Source: Massilia sp. erpn
GTDB taxonomy: Bacteria > Pseudomonadota > Gammaproteobacteria > Burkholderiales > Burkholderiaceae_D
Direction of reading: 5' to 3'
Assembly (NCBI RefSeq): GCF_024400215.1
Contig: NZ_CP053748.1
Span: 3,596,001 to 3,660,000 of the forward strand
DNA: 64,000 nucleotides
Below are positions 1 to 8,603 of the stretch, one piece after another; position 1 is the first letter of the stretch; each line of letters begins with the position of its first letter. A program made the position numbers and the translations under genes. Under the pieces are notes generated by a model. It did no database searches. It worked only from the letters and a program-made list of their open reading frames with translations, and was not told the origin of the DNA.

Positions 1-998
1 AGCGTGGCAGCGTTCAGTTCCGCCTCGGCCTTGTTGGCGCGTTGCGCCGACTCCAGCACATTGCCGCGGTTGCGGTCGAACAGGGGCAGCGGCACGGAGA
101 AGCCGAGCAAGGCCTGGTTACGGCCCATTTCCTCGGCACGCTTGACGCCCAAGCTGAGCGTCACATCCGGCGCGCGGTTGGCCAGGGCCAGCTGCGATTC
201 GGCCTTGCGCTGCTCCAGCGCGCGGCGCGCCACCTGCACATTGGGCGCACCGCTGCGGCGCGCGGCCAGCATGGCGGCATCCGGAATCTCGGGCAGGGGA
301 TCGAGGCGCCCCTCGGCTTGCTCAAAGTCCGGCGCCGGTGCGGCCCATATGGCGGCCAGGCGCTGGCGTGCCGTCGCCAGCGCGGCGGCGGCCTGTGACT
401 GCTCCAGGCGCACGCCGGATTCGGCGACGCGGGCGCGCGTCTCTTCCACCGGCGAGACCTTGCCGGCCGCCACGCGGCGCGCCGTGGTGTCGCTGGCGCG
501 CTTGGCCAGTTGCAGCGCATCCTGGGCCAGGCGCAGGCGCTCCTGGGTAATCAGCACGTCATAGAAGGCGCCGACCACCTGGGCATGCAGCTCGGTGCGC
601 TGCGCATCGAAACCGGCGGCGGCGTACTCGCGGCCACGCTCGGCGGCCGCCACGCGGGCGGCGCGCTTGCCGCCCAGTTCCAGCGGCTGGCTAAGCTGCC
701 AGGTGGTTTCGCGCGTCTCGCGGCGGCGGTCCTGCAGATCGAGCGATAAGGTGGGATTGGGGCGCGCGCCGGCCTGCAGCACGGCGCCGTCCTGGGCCAG
801 CACTTCATGGCGGGCCGCGTTAAGGCCTGGATTGGCTTGCAGCGCGCGATTGAGCGCCGTCTGCAGCGTCAGCGCGGCAATGGCCGGCGCAGCAGGGACC
901 ACGGCCGAAACCGGGTCGGCCATGGCAGATGAAACGGGCAGGGCGAGCGCACCCAGAATGAGGGCGCGCCAGCCTGCGGATACAGCGTGGGAATACAT
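1..998 (-). CDS. czcC: CzcC-like outer membrane factor of a heavy-metal RND efflux system (3' part outside window)
   Basis: TolC-family outer-membrane channel of a tripartite heavy-metal exporter. The start ATG at 998 has an AGGAGA ribosome site five bases upstream. The first about 30 residues form a signal peptide (hydrophobic run ALILGALALPVSSAMA). After it come the alternating helical and beta segments of outer membrane efflux proteins: LQTALNRALQANPGL near residue 50, SQPLELGGKRAARVAAAERG near 100, and RRVAAGKVSPVEETRAR near 160. The frame is open to base 1, so about 332 codons are present and the last quarter is missing. A CzcI-like gene lies just upstream in the same direction, as in czc operons, which favours cobalt/zinc/cadmium efflux over drug efflux. 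The czcB and czcA partners would lie left of the window. The substrate is inferred from context. Confidence 0.82.
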   Translation of the reverse strand, partial: MYSHAVSAGWRALILGALALPVSSAMADPVSAVVPAAPAIAALTLQTALNRALQANPGLNAARHEVLAQDGAVLQAGARPNPTLSLDLQDRRRETRETTWQLSQPLELGGKRAARVAAAERGREYAAAGFDAQRTELHAQVVGAFYDVLITQERLRLAQDALQLAKRASDTTARRVAAGKVSPVEETRARVAESGVRLEQSQAAAALATARQRLAAIWAAPAPDFEQAEGRLDPLPEIPDAAMLAARRSGAPNVQVARRALEQRKAESQLALANRAPDVTLSLGVKRAEEMGRNQALLGFSVPLPLFDRNRGNVLESAQRANKAEAELNAAT

Positions 999-1089
999 CG
1001 AATTCTCCTGGAAAGGGATGAAATTCGACGAGACTGGTCTGTCTGGCTAAATTGTTGAAATGCTCAGGGAAGAGGCAAGTCTCGCCGCG

Positions 1090-1440
1090 TCAGGCGAGAC
1101 GGCGCCAGTCGGGGCGTTTGGGCCCGTCGGCGATGAAGGAAGTGAAAGGTGGTGCCTCCTGCGGCGGCCAAGCCCCGCTGTCCGGCGACAGCACGGGCGT
1201 GGGAGCGGGCAGCAGCGACGCTTGCAGCGACAGATGACAGACGCCGCAATCGTCATGAATCTTGGTGGATTTTTTGATCTCGATCGGCTTTTCCGCGCCA
1301 GCCTTGTCTTTATGCTCATGCGCGTGATGGCCGAAGTGCTGGCTCTTGCCCGACTCGTGTCCGCAATAGGCGGCAGCCGCCGACCAGGCATACTGGAGCG
1401 GGAGGATGGCGAGCAGGAAAATGAGCACAAGTCGTTTCAC
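1090..1440 (-). CDS. czcI: CzcI-like small periplasmic metal-resistance protein
   Basis: Exported protein of 116 residues. The chosen start is a GTG at 1440, giving the signal peptide MKRLVLIFLLAILPLQYAWS; an in-frame TTG at 1470 would add ten residues that break the signal. The mature part is rich in likely metal ligands: CGHE, then FGHHAHEH, then HDDCGVCH. This layout (signal peptide, His-rich stretch, Cys-x-x-Cys-His) matches the CzcI proteins encoded first in czc operons, which modulate expression of the efflux genes. The gene is 91 bases upstream of the CzcC-like gene on the same strand, so the two are probably cotranscribed. Its assignment rests on the motif pattern and the neighbour; biochemical function in the family is poorly defined. 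Confidence 0.7.
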   Translation of the reverse strand: MKRLVLIFLLAILPLQYAWSAAAAYCGHESGKSQHFGHHAHEHKDKAGAEKPIEIKKSTKIHDDCGVCHLSLQASLLPAPTPVLSPDSGAWPPQEAPPFTSFIADGPKRPDWRRLA

Positions 1441-1568
1441 GCCGGGGATTTTAGCATTATCTGCCGCCAAATACCCTTATCGGAAAACCGGATTTGCCGC
1501 CGCCCCGTTGCGCAAGGTACCATATCGCAAACGGCTTGCATTTTCGCAGTCAATCCCCAAGGCTTTTC

Positions 1569-2165
1569 ATGACTCAGAACTTCCTCCAGACTTTTATCCT
1601 GTTGCTGCTGGTGACAGACCCCTTTGGCAACGTGCCTTTATTCGCCGCCGCCATGTCCTCGGTGCCGCCGGCACGCCGTCCGCGCGTCGTCATCCGCGAA
1701 TGCCTGATTGCCAGCGCCGTGCTGCTGATCTTCATGTTTTTCGGCCGTCACTTCCTGAACGCGCTGTCGCTGTCCGAAGCCTCGCTGCGCATTGCCGGTA
1801 GCGTGATTCTGCTGCTGATCGCCATCCGCATGATCTTCCCGCATCCAGACGGTGTGCTGGGCCGCACCGAAGGCGGCGAACCCTTCATCGTGCCGCTGGC
1901 GATTCCCGCCCTGGCCGGCCCTTCGGCCCTGGCCACCGTGCTGCTGTTCTCGCGCGAGAGTACCCACGAAGTGCTGGTGCATGTGGCCGCGCTGGGCGCG
2001 CTGCTGGTGGTCTGGCTGGCCGTCTTCCTCGGCGCCGAGCGCCTGCAGAAAGTCCTCGGCCCGCAGGTGATGACGGCGTTCGAGCGTTTGATGGGCCTGA
2101 TCCTGGCCGCCATGTCGATCGAGATGCTGATGGGCGGTATCCGCGAATTCGTCAAAACCCTGTAA
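1569..2165 (+). CDS. MarC family integral membrane protein
   Basis: Inner-membrane protein of 198 residues with six hydrophobic segments, the usual size and topology of the MarC (UPF0056) family. The N-terminal segment FLQTFILLLLVTDPFGNVPLF carries the family hallmark, a D-P-F/I-G pattern in the first helix, and the motif FIVPLAIPALAGPSALATVL recurs in the middle as the inverted half. The start ATG at 1569 places the first membrane helix directly at the N terminus; an upstream in-frame start at 1494 would add 25 polar residues. MarC was once linked to multiple antibiotic resistance, but this has been withdrawn and the role is unknown. The gene is alone and is closed by a strong terminator. 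Confidence 0.85.
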   Translation: MTQNFLQTFILLLLVTDPFGNVPLFAAAMSSVPPARRPRVVIRECLIASAVLLIFMFFGRHFLNALSLSEASLRIAGSVILLLIAIRMIFPHPDGVLGRTEGGEPFIVPLAIPALAGPSALATVLLFSRESTHEVLVHVAALGALLVVWLAVFLGAERLQKVLGPQVMTAFERLMGLILAAMSIEMLMGGIREFVKTL

Positions 2166-2176
2166 GTCCGCACCTG

Positions 2177-2206
2177 AAATTGCCGCGCTTGACGCGGCAA
2201 TTTTTT
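2177..2206 (+). terminator. Rho-independent terminator after marC-like gene
   Basis: An 11-bp perfect stem (AAATTGCCGCG with its complement) around the loop CTTGA, followed directly by six T. It begins 12 bases after the stop codon of the MarC-family gene. Confidence 0.9.
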
Positions 2207-2226
2207 CATCCTATATTTCGATACGT

Positions 2227-2252
2227 ATCTAATTAGATGAATTTCATAATTC
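2227..2252. promoter_or_regulatory. Candidate operator palindromes upstream of the ArsR-type regulator
   Basis: A perfect 12-bp palindrome, ATCTAATTAGAT (2227-2238), is followed at once by a second inverted repeat, GAATT-TCAT-AATTC (2239-2252), ending one base before the start codon of the ArsR-type gene. SdpR-like regulators repress their own promoter, so this is the natural binding site. No clear Shine-Dalgarno sequence is visible here, which would fit a leaderless or very short leader transcript. Function is inferred from position and symmetry. Confidence 0.5.
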
Positions 2253-2253
2253 G

Positions 2254-2541
2254 ATGAACGCGACCAACGATACTTTCAAAGCCTTGGCCGATCCGGCGCG
2301 GCGCGAGATTTTGGGCCTGCTGCGCCAGGGCGAAATGACGGCCGGCGAGCTGGCCGCGCATTTCGATACCAGCCGCCCCACGATGTCGCACCATTTCGCG
2401 GTGCTGGCCGACGCCGACCTGATTTCGCGCCGGCGCGATGGTCAGACCATCTGGTACTCGCTGAACACCACGGTCCTGCAGGACATGCTGGCCTGGATGA
2501 TGGAATTGACTGTGACCGAACCGAAAGGAAAGAAGGCATGA
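2254..2541 (+). CDS. ArsR/SdpR family transcriptional repressor
   Basis: Winged-helix DNA-binding protein of 95 residues. The opening FKALADPARREILGLLRQGEMTAGELA is typical of ArsR-family regulators, and the recognition region FDTSRPTMSHHFAVLADADLI is the SdpR signature seen in autorepressors of sdpRI-type operons. No cysteine pair of the arsenic-sensing type is present, so metal sensing is unlikely. The gene overlaps the following SdpI-like gene by four bases (ATGA), so the two are translationally coupled. In Bacillus subtilis, SdpI in the membrane sequesters SdpR when the toxin SdpC is bound. Whether this betaproteobacterial pair senses a toxin is not known. Confidence 0.85.
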   Translation: MNATNDTFKALADPARREILGLLRQGEMTAGELAAHFDTSRPTMSHHFAVLADADLISRRRDGQTIWYSLNTTVLQDMLAWMMELTVTEPKGKKA

Positions 2542-3188
2542 GCAAGCGCTATCTGGCAATCTGCTGTCTGTTGATCCTGGTATCTGCCGCCATTACGGCT
2601 TACTGCTACCCGCAACTGCCGGAGATCATTCCCAATCACTGGGGACCGGACGGCAAGGCCAATGGCTTCGGGCCGCGCTGGCAGGTATGGCTGCTGGGCC
2701 CAGGCTTGATGGTCTTGCTGCTGGCGCTGGGCCTGGCCTTGCCGCTCCTTTCGCCGCGCAAATACAAGATGACACCTTTCCAGGGTACGGCCGATTTCAT
2801 TGTCACCGCCATCATCGGCGCGATGGGATATTTTCAGGCGGTGACGCTGCTGCAGGTGCGCGGCGTGGAGTTCGATATCAGGCGCGCCATCATGCCGGGC
2901 ATGTTCCTGCTGCTGATCCTGATCGGCAACCCGCTGGGCAAGATCAAGCGCAATTTCTATCTGGGCATCCGCACGCCGTGGACCTTGGCCGACGAGCGCG
3001 TATGGCATGCCACGCACCGCTTCTCGGCCCGCTTCATGGTGGCGACCGGCGTGCTTGGCCTGCTGGCGGCCTTGCTGAACGCGCCGCTGCCGCTGCAAGT
3101 GCTGCTGCTGGGCGCATGGGCCGTGGTGCCGATCGCTTACTCCTTCATCTTCTACAAGCGGCTGGAGCAGGCCGGCGGACTGAAATAA
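2538..3188 (+). CDS. SdpI-like integral membrane protein (DUF1648 N-terminal domain)
   Basis: Membrane protein of 216 residues with about six hydrophobic helices. The N-terminal part contains the DUF1648 pattern LPEIIPNHWGPDGKANGFGP (residues about 27-46). The C-terminal half contains the SdpI hallmark NFYLGIRTPWTLADERVW followed by a histidine-rich turn (HATHRFSARF). In Bacillus the family gives immunity against the SdpC killing factor and signals to SdpR. Here it is encoded immediately after an SdpR-like repressor, with four bases of overlap. No SdpABC toxin genes are nearby, so the ligand is unknown; a general envelope-stress or bacteriocin sensor is possible. Confidence 0.82.
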   Translation: MSKRYLAICCLLILVSAAITAYCYPQLPEIIPNHWGPDGKANGFGPRWQVWLLGPGLMVLLLALGLALPLLSPRKYKMTPFQGTADFIVTAIIGAMGYFQAVTLLQVRGVEFDIRRAIMPGMFLLLILIGNPLGKIKRNFYLGIRTPWTLADERVWHATHRFSARFMVATGVLGLLAALLNAPLPLQVLLLGAWAVVPIAYSFIFYKRLEQAGGLK

Positions 3189-3217
3189 AAAACGCGCCGC
3201 TGGGATGGCGGCGCGTT
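3185..3217 (-). terminator. Rho-independent terminator of uvrB
   Basis: A perfect 10-bp stem (AACGCGCCGC / GCGGCGCGTT) with the loop TGGGATG. Read on the minus strand the stem is followed by TTTTTTATTT, so it terminates uvrB. On the plus strand there is no T-run, but the hairpin also lies directly after the SdpI-like gene. Confidence 0.85.
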
Positions 3218-3237
3218 GCAGAGTGGAGGCGGGCGGC

Positions 3238-5307
3238 TTAGATCACATCGGCGCCCGGCGCACCAAAGAGCTGCTCCTTCAGATGGTGCAGCTGGTCGCG
3301 CACCTGGGCCGCTTTTTCGAACTCCAGATTCTTGGCGTGGTCGATCATCTGCTTCTCCAGGCGCTTGATCTCCTTGCTGATCTGCTTCTCGCTCATGGCT
3401 TCGTACTTGGCCGTTTCCTGGGCCACGCCCAGCTCCTCGCGCGCCGCGCTTGGGCTGTAGACGCCATCGATCATGTCCTTGATCACCTTGTGCACGCCGC
3501 GCGGCACGATGCCGTTTGCTTCGTTGAAGGCGATCTGCTTGGCGCGGCGGCGTTCCGTCTCGCCGATGGCGCGTTCCATCGAGTCGGTCATATTGTCGGC
3601 GTAGAGCAGGGCCACGCCGTTCAGGTTACGCGCCGCGCGGCCGATGGTCTGGATCAGCGAGCGCTCGGAACGCAGGAAGCCTTCCTTGTCCGCATCCAGG
3701 ATCGCCACCAGCGACACTTCCGGCAAGTCCAGGCCTTCGCGCAGCAGGTTGATCCCCACCAGCACGTCGAACGTGCCGATACGCAGGTCGCGCAGAATCT
3801 CCACGCGCTCCACGGTTTCGATATCGCTGTGCAGATAGCGCACCTTGATGCCGTGGTCGCCCAGGTACTCGGTCAGCTGCTCGGCCATGCGCTTGGTCAG
3901 CGTCGTCACCAGCACCCGCTCGTTCTTGGCGACGCGGTCCTGGATCTCGGACATCAGATCGTCCACCTGGGTGCGTGCCGGACGCACGATCACCTGCGGG
4001 TCGACCAGGCCGGTCGGCCGCACCACCTGCTCGACCACCTGGTCGGCGTGCTTCTTCTCGTAGTCGGCCGGCGTGGCCGAGACGAACACGGTCTGGCGCA
4101 TCTTGCCCTCGAACTCTTCGAACTTGAGCGGACGGTTGTCCAGCGCCGAAGGCAGGCGGAAGCCGTAGTCGACCAGATTGGTCTTGCGCGAACGGTCGCC
4201 GTTGTACATGGCGCTCAACTGGCCCACCAGCACATGCGACTCGTCGAGGAACATCAGCGCATCCTTTGGCAGATAGTCGATCAGCGTCGGCGGCGGATGG
4301 CCGGGCAGGGCACCCGACAGATGGCGCGAATAGTTCTCGATGCCTTTGGTGAAGCCGATCTCCGACATCATCTCCAGATCGAAACGGGTGCGCTGTTCCA
4401 GGCGCTGTTCCTCGATCAGCTTGTTCTCCTTGCGGAAGAATTCCAGGCGCTCGCGCAGTTCGGCCTTGATGGTCTCGATGGCGCGCAGCACGGTGGAGCG
4501 CGGCGTCACGTAATGCGAACCGGGATAGACGGTGAAGCGCGGGATTTTCTGGCGCACGCGGCCCGTCAGCGGGTCGAACAGCTGGATCGATTCCAGTTCG
4601 TCGTCGAACATCTCCAGGCGCACCGCCAGCTCGGCGTGTTCGGCCGGGAAGATGTCGATGGTGTCGCCGCGCACGCGGAAGGTGCCGCGGCCGAAGTCCA
4701 CCTCATTGCGTGTGTACTGCATCTGGATCAGGCGCGCGATCACGTCGCGCTGGCTGACCTTGTCCTTGGCGCGCAAGGTCAGGATCATCTGATGGTATTC
4801 GCTGGGATTGCCGATACCGTAAATCGCCGACACCGTGGCCACGATGACCACATCGCGTCGCTCCATCAGCGACTTGGTGCAGGACAGGCGCATCTGCTCG
4901 ATATGCTCGTTGATCGAGGAATCCTTCTCGATGAACAGATCGCGCTGCGGCACATAGGCTTCCGGCTGGTAGTAGTCGTAGTAGGACACGAAATACTCGA
5001 CCGCATTCTCCGGGAAGAACTCGCGGAACTCGCTGTAGAGCTGAGCCGCCAGCGTCTTGTTGGGCGCGAACACGATGGCCGGGCGGCCCATGCGTGCGAT
5101 CACGTTGGCCATCGTATAGGTCTTGCCGGAGCCGGTCACGCCGAGCAGGGTCTGGTACGACAAACCATCGCTGATACCCTCGCACAGGCCTTCGATGGCG
5201 GTCGGCTGGTCGCCGGCGGGAGGGAAGGGCTGGTGCAGCTTGAAGGGGGAATCGGGGAATGTAATCACTGTCGGCTCTACAACGCCGGGAGTAGCTGGAT
5301 CAGCCAT
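3238..5307 (-). CDS. uvrB: Excinuclease ABC subunit UvrB
   Basis: DNA-damage-recognition helicase subunit of nucleotide excision repair, acting in the cytosol with UvrA and UvrC. The 689 residues match the usual size. Visible parts in order: N-terminal [10 protein letters not shown], Walker [13 protein letters not shown], the beta-hairpin that probes the lesion ([18 protein letters not shown]), the Walker B-type DESH box in [13 protein letters not shown], helicase motif [11 protein letters not shown], the motif V/VI block [14 protein letters not shown] ... QTIGRAARN, and a C-terminal UVR motif ([20 protein letters not shown]) that contacts UvrC. The start ATG at 5307 gives the standard N terminus; the frame stays open far upstream but that stretch is antisense to the neighbouring aminotransferase. 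It shares a 108-bp divergent promoter region with that gene. Confidence 0.97.
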   Translation of the reverse strand: MADPATPGVVEPTVITFPDSPFKLHQPFPPAGDQPTAIEGLCEGISDGLSYQTLLGVTGSGKTYTMANVIARMGRPAIVFAPNKTLAAQLYSEFREFFPENAVEYFVSYYDYYQPEAYVPQRDLFIEKDSSINEHIEQMRLSCTKSLMERRDVVIVATVSAIYGIGNPSEYHQMILTLRAKDKVSQRDVIARLIQMQYTRNEVDFGRGTFRVRGDTIDIFPAEHAELAVRLEMFDDELESIQLFDPLTGRVRQKIPRFTVYPGSHYVTPRSTVLRAIETIKAELRERLEFFRKENKLIEEQRLEQRTRFDLEMMSEIGFTKGIENYSRHLSGALPGHPPPTLIDYLPKDALMFLDESHVLVGQLSAMYNGDRSRKTNLVDYGFRLPSALDNRPLKFEEFEGKMRQTVFVSATPADYEKKHADQVVEQVVRPTGLVDPQVIVRPARTQVDDLMSEIQDRVAKNERVLVTTLTKRMAEQLTEYLGDHGIKVRYLHSDIETVERVEILRDLRIGTFDVLVGINLLREGLDLPEVSLVAILDADKEGFLRSERSLIQTIGRAARNLNGVALLYADNMTDSMERAIGETERRRAKQIAFNEANGIVPRGVHKVIKDMIDGVYSPSAAREELGVAQETAKYEAMSEKQISKEIKRLEKQMIDHAKNLEFEKAAQVRDQLHHLKEQLFGAPGADVI

Positions 5308-5415
5308 GTAGTCAGACCTTTGATAGAATATTGGTTTGCCGGACGCCCTGACCGGATTTTCTTCGGGCGATGGCAAAATTTCTGCGAACCGCTTCCAATC
5401 GAATCCAATCTTATC

Positions 5416-6618
5416 ATGACGAACCCTTCCGTTTTCAGTGCCATCGAAATGGCTCCGCGCGACCCGATTCTGGGGATCACCGAAGCCTTCAACGCAGACA
5501 CCAACCCAGCCAAAATCAACCTGGGCGTCGGTGTCTATTATGACGACAACGGCAAAGTGCCGCTGCTGGCATGCGTGCAGAAAGCGGAACACCTCCTGAT
5601 TGAACAGCCCACGCCGCGCACCTATCTGCCGATCGAAGGCCTGGCCGCTTACGACAAGGCTGTGCAGGAGCTGGTATTTGGGGCCGACAGCGCCGTAGTT
5701 CAAGAGCGCCGCGCCGTCACTGTGCAGGCCATCGGCGGCACCGGTGCGCTGAAGCTGGGTGCCGACTTCCTCAAGCGTTTCTCGCCTGACTCCGAAGTAT
5801 TCATCAGCGACCCAAGCTGGGAAAACCACCGCGCCCTGTTCGAGAGCGCCGGCTTCAAGGTCAACAACTACACCTACTACGACGCGGCCACCCACGGCGT
5901 GAACTTCGCCGCCATGCTGGCCGCGCTGAAGGCCATGCCGCGCGGCTCCGTCGTCGTGCTGCACGCCTGCTGCCATAACCCGACCGGCGCTGACCTCAGC
6001 CAGTCGCAGTGGGATGAAGTGATCGCCGCCGTCGTGGCGGGCGGCCTGATTCCCTTCCTGGACATGGCTTACCAGGGCTTTGGCGCCGGCATCGCCGAAG
6101 ACGGCGCCGTGGTGCGCCGCTTCGCCGCCACCGGCGTGCCGCTGCTGGTGTCGAACTCCTTCTCCAAATCGTTCTCGCTGTACGGCGAGCGCGTGGGTGC
6201 CCTGAGCGTGGTCGCTGCCAGCGCCGAAGAGGCATCGCGCCTGCTGTCGCAGCTCAAGCGCGTGGTGCGCACCAACTACTCCAACCCGCCGGTCCATGGC
6301 GGCAAAGTGGTGGCGACCGTGCTGTCCACCCCTGAGCTGCGCCAGATGTGGGAAGACGAACTGGCCGGCATGCGCGTGCGCATCAAGGAAATGCGCGACG
6401 CCTTCGTCAAGAAGCTCAAGGAGAAAGCGCCAGGCCGCGACTTCGACTTCGTGCGCGAGCAGGTTGGCATGTTCTCCTACTCGGGCCTGACGAAAGAGCA
6501 GGTGGGCAAGCTGCGCGAACAGTCGATCTACGCCGTGGACACGGGCCGCATCTGCGTGGCCGCGCTGAACTCGCGCAATATCGACATCGTTGTTGACGCC
6601 ATCGCCAAGGTGCTCTAA
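5416..6618 (+). CDS. Aromatic/aspartate aminotransferase (class I, fold type I PLP enzyme)
   Basis: Pyridoxal-phosphate enzyme of 400 residues that moves amino groups between aspartate or aromatic amino acids and 2-oxoglutarate. The family start [20 protein letters not shown] is intact. The Schiff-base lysine lies in [16 protein letters not shown] (Lys 251), the aspartate that pairs with the pyridine nitrogen lies in LDMAYQGF (Asp 216), and the HNPTG motif is near residue 187. Length and motifs fit AspC/TyrB enzymes; betaproteobacterial members are usually called amino acid or tyrosine aminotransferases, but the sequence alone does not settle substrate preference. The ATG at 5416 is divergent from uvrB. 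Confidence 0.92.
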   Translation: MTNPSVFSAIEMAPRDPILGITEAFNADTNPAKINLGVGVYYDDNGKVPLLACVQKAEHLLIEQPTPRTYLPIEGLAAYDKAVQELVFGADSAVVQERRAVTVQAIGGTGALKLGADFLKRFSPDSEVFISDPSWENHRALFESAGFKVNNYTYYDAATHGVNFAAMLAALKAMPRGSVVVLHACCHNPTGADLSQSQWDEVIAAVVAGGLIPFLDMAYQGFGAGIAEDGAVVRRFAATGVPLLVSNSFSKSFSLYGERVGALSVVAASAEEASRLLSQLKRVVRTNYSNPPVHGGKVVATVLSTPELRQMWEDELAGMRVRIKEMRDAFVKKLKEKAPGRDFDFVREQVGMFSYSGLTKEQVGKLREQSIYAVDTGRICVAALNSRNIDIVVDAIAKVL

Positions 6619-6685
6619 AATCTTGGTTCTTCGCGCTGCAATAGCAACGCGAAAGGCAGCAAAATAATACTGGAAAGAAAGAGTC

Positions 6686-6714
6686 TTGCAAGACTTGGAT
6701 TGAAAGTGTAAAAT
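6686..6714 (+). promoter_or_regulatory. Promoter of tRNA-Asn copy 1
   Basis: TTGCAA at 6686-6691, 17-base spacer, TAAAAT at 6709-6714, ending 11 bases before the tRNA 5' end. It differs from the TATAAT-GCGGCC promoter shared by the other three loci. Confidence 0.7.
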
Positions 6715-6725
6715 GTTGCCTCTAA

Positions 6726-6801
6726 TCCCTGATAGCTCAGTCGGTAGAGCGACGGACTGTTAATCCGCAGGTCCCTGGTTCGAGTCCAGGTCGGGGAGCC
6801 A
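6726..6801 (+). tRNA. tRNA-Asn (GTT), copy 1
   Basis: 76 bases with a full cloverleaf. The acceptor stem is TCCCTGA/TCGGGGA with encoded GCCA, the D arm carries GCTCAGTCGGTAGAGC, and the anticodon loop is CTGTTAA (anticodon GTT). The T arm is CCTGGTTCGAGTCCAGG. The sequence is identical to the copies at 29467 and 38787. Confidence 0.97.
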
Positions 6802-6811
6802 GAATAAAGTG

Positions 6812-6842
6812 AAAAGCCCAGCCTTTATTGGTTGGGCTTTTT
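6812..6842 (+). terminator. Rho-independent terminator after tRNA-Asn copy 1
   Basis: Stem AAAAGCCCAGCC / GGTTGGGCTTTT with one G-T pair, loop TTTATT, followed by T residues. It resembles the terminator at 31974. Confidence 0.85.
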
Positions 6843-6889
6843 GCATTTCAGCCGCCGATTGGGGGCAGTATTTTTTTCTTATTCGAGTG

Positions 6890-7141
6890 ATGCACATGGA
6901 AAGCAACGATCAGCGTTACCTGGTTCAGCAGAACAAAATCGGCGACAGCAGCAAGCCGCCCGTCTTCGCCAGGGTCATGCGCAGCAAAGAGGGCGTGTTT
7001 GAAGGCGTTTCCTTCATCAAAAACAAGGAAAAAGCGACGGTGATGACGATCGCCCAAGCTGAGGAAGCCATTGCCTGGGCCGAAAAAAAGAAATCCGGGG
7101 CGAAGGAATACGCGACCAAAATCATCTGCGTCGGCCAATAA
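6890..7141 (+). CDS. Small protein of unknown function
   Basis: Unrecognised cytosolic protein of 83 residues (81 if the ATG at 6896 is used). It is lysine- and glutamate-rich, begins MHMESNDQRYLVQQNKIG and ends with a predicted helix (TIAQAEEAIAWAEKKKSG) and a short strand (ATKIICVGQ). There is no signal peptide, membrane segment or cysteine motif. The frame is open from 6809, but that upstream part covers the tRNA terminator. No good ribosome-binding site is visible before either ATG. Its composition is that of a real protein and it lies in the tRNA-distal position that often holds orphan genes. Confidence 0.55.
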   Translation: MHMESNDQRYLVQQNKIGDSSKPPVFARVMRSKEGVFEGVSFIKNKEKATVMTIAQAEEAIAWAEKKKSGAKEYATKIICVGQ

Positions 7142-7305
7142 GGCGGCAGAAAGCCGGCCGGCACGCGCCGCGCGGTGCTGAAAGTCATGCCGTCGAACCA
7201 TGCCTAGTGGCACATGCGCCACCGCTTCCGCTTCCCTAGAATTGATGCACTGATCTGGCCCGCAAGGGCCGCTGGAATCAGCATTCAAATTTCTAAGGAG
7301 TTCTA

Positions 7306-7875
7306 ATGTCCAGGCAATTGCACCTTTCTCTTCTGGCTGCGGCCGCGCTGCTTTCTTCGACGGCGCTGGCGGAGGATCTGTATGTGGGCGCTACCGTAGC
7401 CAACGGCGGCAAAATGACGTTTGGCAATTCGGTCACCGGCAAGTCCGCCAAGGTCGATGGGAAAGCCGAATACAAGGTATATGGCGGTTACGCCTTGAGT
7501 GAGTTGCTGGCGGTGGAGGCAGGTTATGCCCAGAGCGGGGCCGTGCGTTTCGACAAGGCCAGCATTGATTTGCCAAGCGATGTCAGCTTCAAAATGAATC
7601 ACTTCTATCTCGCGGGCCGCCTGAACCATCGCTTCAATGACGAGTGGTCGGTGTTCGGCAAGGCTGGCGTGGCGCGCAGCCGCTTCAAGGCGAGTGGCGG
7701 TGGCGAGTCGGACAATATGTCTTCCACCAAGCCTTTGCTGGGCGTGGGCATGGCCTATAACTTCACCAAGAACGCTGCTGCGACCGTGGAGTATGAGCAT
7801 ATCGGCGCCACGCGCAAGAATGGCATCAACATCAAGCAGGGCCGCCTGCAGCTGGGCGTGAGGCTCGGTTTTTAA
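7306..7875 (+). CDS. Small outer-membrane beta-barrel protein (OmpA/OmpW-like fold)
   Basis: Exported barrel protein of 189 residues. AAGGAG sits seven bases upstream of the ATG. A signal peptide ends at STALA-EDLYVG (residues about 18-24). The mature protein shows the alternating aromatic strands of eight-stranded barrels (YVGATVANGGKMTFG, YKVYGGYALSELLAVEAGYA, FYLAGRLNHRFNDEWSVFGK) and finishes with LQLGVRLGF, the terminal aromatic residue recognised by the Bam machine. It belongs to the porin-like superfamily of small barrels, but a specific substrate cannot be named. It converges with the MipA-like gene, with four bases between the stop codons. Confidence 0.75.
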   Translation: MSRQLHLSLLAAAALLSSTALAEDLYVGATVANGGKMTFGNSVTGKSAKVDGKAEYKVYGGYALSELLAVEAGYAQSGAVRFDKASIDLPSDVSFKMNHFYLAGRLNHRFNDEWSVFGKAGVARSRFKASGGGESDNMSSTKPLLGVGMAYNFTKNAAATVEYEHIGATRKNGINIKQGRLQLGVRLGF

Positions 7876-7879
7876 GCCT

Positions 7880-8602
7880 TCAATAGCTGTAGCGCAGCAT
7901 CAGCGAGTTCGCCACCCCAGTGCGCTGGACGGTGCGCGGACTCGCTGCGGCATCGCCTTGCAGACGGCTGACCTGCACCGATGTCACCAGCGTGTACTTG
8001 CGGTTCAACTCCCAGCTCCAGCGTAGATACGCATAGCTGTCGTGCAGACCGCCGCCAGGCTGGTAACGGGCCGTGCCGAAATCGGACTGCATATAGGCGC
8101 GGTCCGCCAGATTGACGCCGGCACCCAGGGCCAGAAATTGATGGGGCACGAGCATGGATTGCGTGCCGGCTTGCAGGTTGAGCAGGACGCCTCTGCCGTC
8201 GTTGCCGGCGGGAGCATAGGCGTGGGCGTGCAGCGACAGCTCACTGAGCGGATGGTAATCGACGAAGGCGCCGAATACGGGGCGCAACAGGATTCTGCGG
8301 CCATCTGCGCGGCGGATGCCAAGATCGAGCGTCATCAGCGGCCCATATTCCAAGAGCGGCTGTTTCGACATTTTCATGCCTAGCATCAGGCCATCGAGAA
8401 ACAGGCCGTTATCCCATTGCACCGAAAACTGCGGCGCCATATAGATCGAGCGTTTGGCGCTGCCTGGCCGATCCGGCGCGCTACCCATCAGGGCGCCAAT
8501 AGAAATGTCTTTCGATCCTTCCGGCAGCAGGCTGCCCGCCGATTGCGCCCATGCGGGCAGGGCGGCGGCCAGAGCGCCAGCGGCGATAAGGTATTTCACC
8601 AT
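7880..8602 (-). CDS. MipA/OmpV family outer-membrane protein
   Basis: Outer-membrane barrel of 240 residues with signal peptide MVKYLIAAGALAAALPAWAQ. The strands SIGALMGSAPDRPGSAKRSIYMAPQ and RADGRRILLRPVFGAFVDYH, and the C-terminal VANSLMLRYSY ending in an aromatic residue, fit the MipA/OmpV family. MipA was described as a scaffold for the murein enzymes MltA and PBP1B; OmpV-like relatives respond to stress. The ATG at 8602 follows the stop codon of the response regulator by one base, so the gene is the third member of a kinase-regulator-barrel operon and may be its output. Confidence 0.72.
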   Translation of the reverse strand: MVKYLIAAGALAAALPAWAQSAGSLLPEGSKDISIGALMGSAPDRPGSAKRSIYMAPQFSVQWDNGLFLDGLMLGMKMSKQPLLEYGPLMTLDLGIRRADGRRILLRPVFGAFVDYHPLSELSLHAHAYAPAGNDGRGVLLNLQAGTQSMLVPHQFLALGAGVNLADRAYMQSDFGTARYQPGGGLHDSYAYLRWSWELNRKYTLVTSVQVSRLQGDAAASPRTVQRTGVANSLMLRYSY

Positions 8603-8603
8603 C

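Noticed and set aside
3205..5415. Long plus-strand open frame opposite uvrB that runs in frame into the aminotransferase
   Set aside because: It is the mirror of uvrB codon bias, has no family pattern, and ends in the real aminotransferase start at 5416.
6619..6660. TTCGCG ... CGCGAA hairpin behind the aminotransferase gene
   Set aside because: It has a 12-base loop and no T-run, so it was not listed as a terminator.
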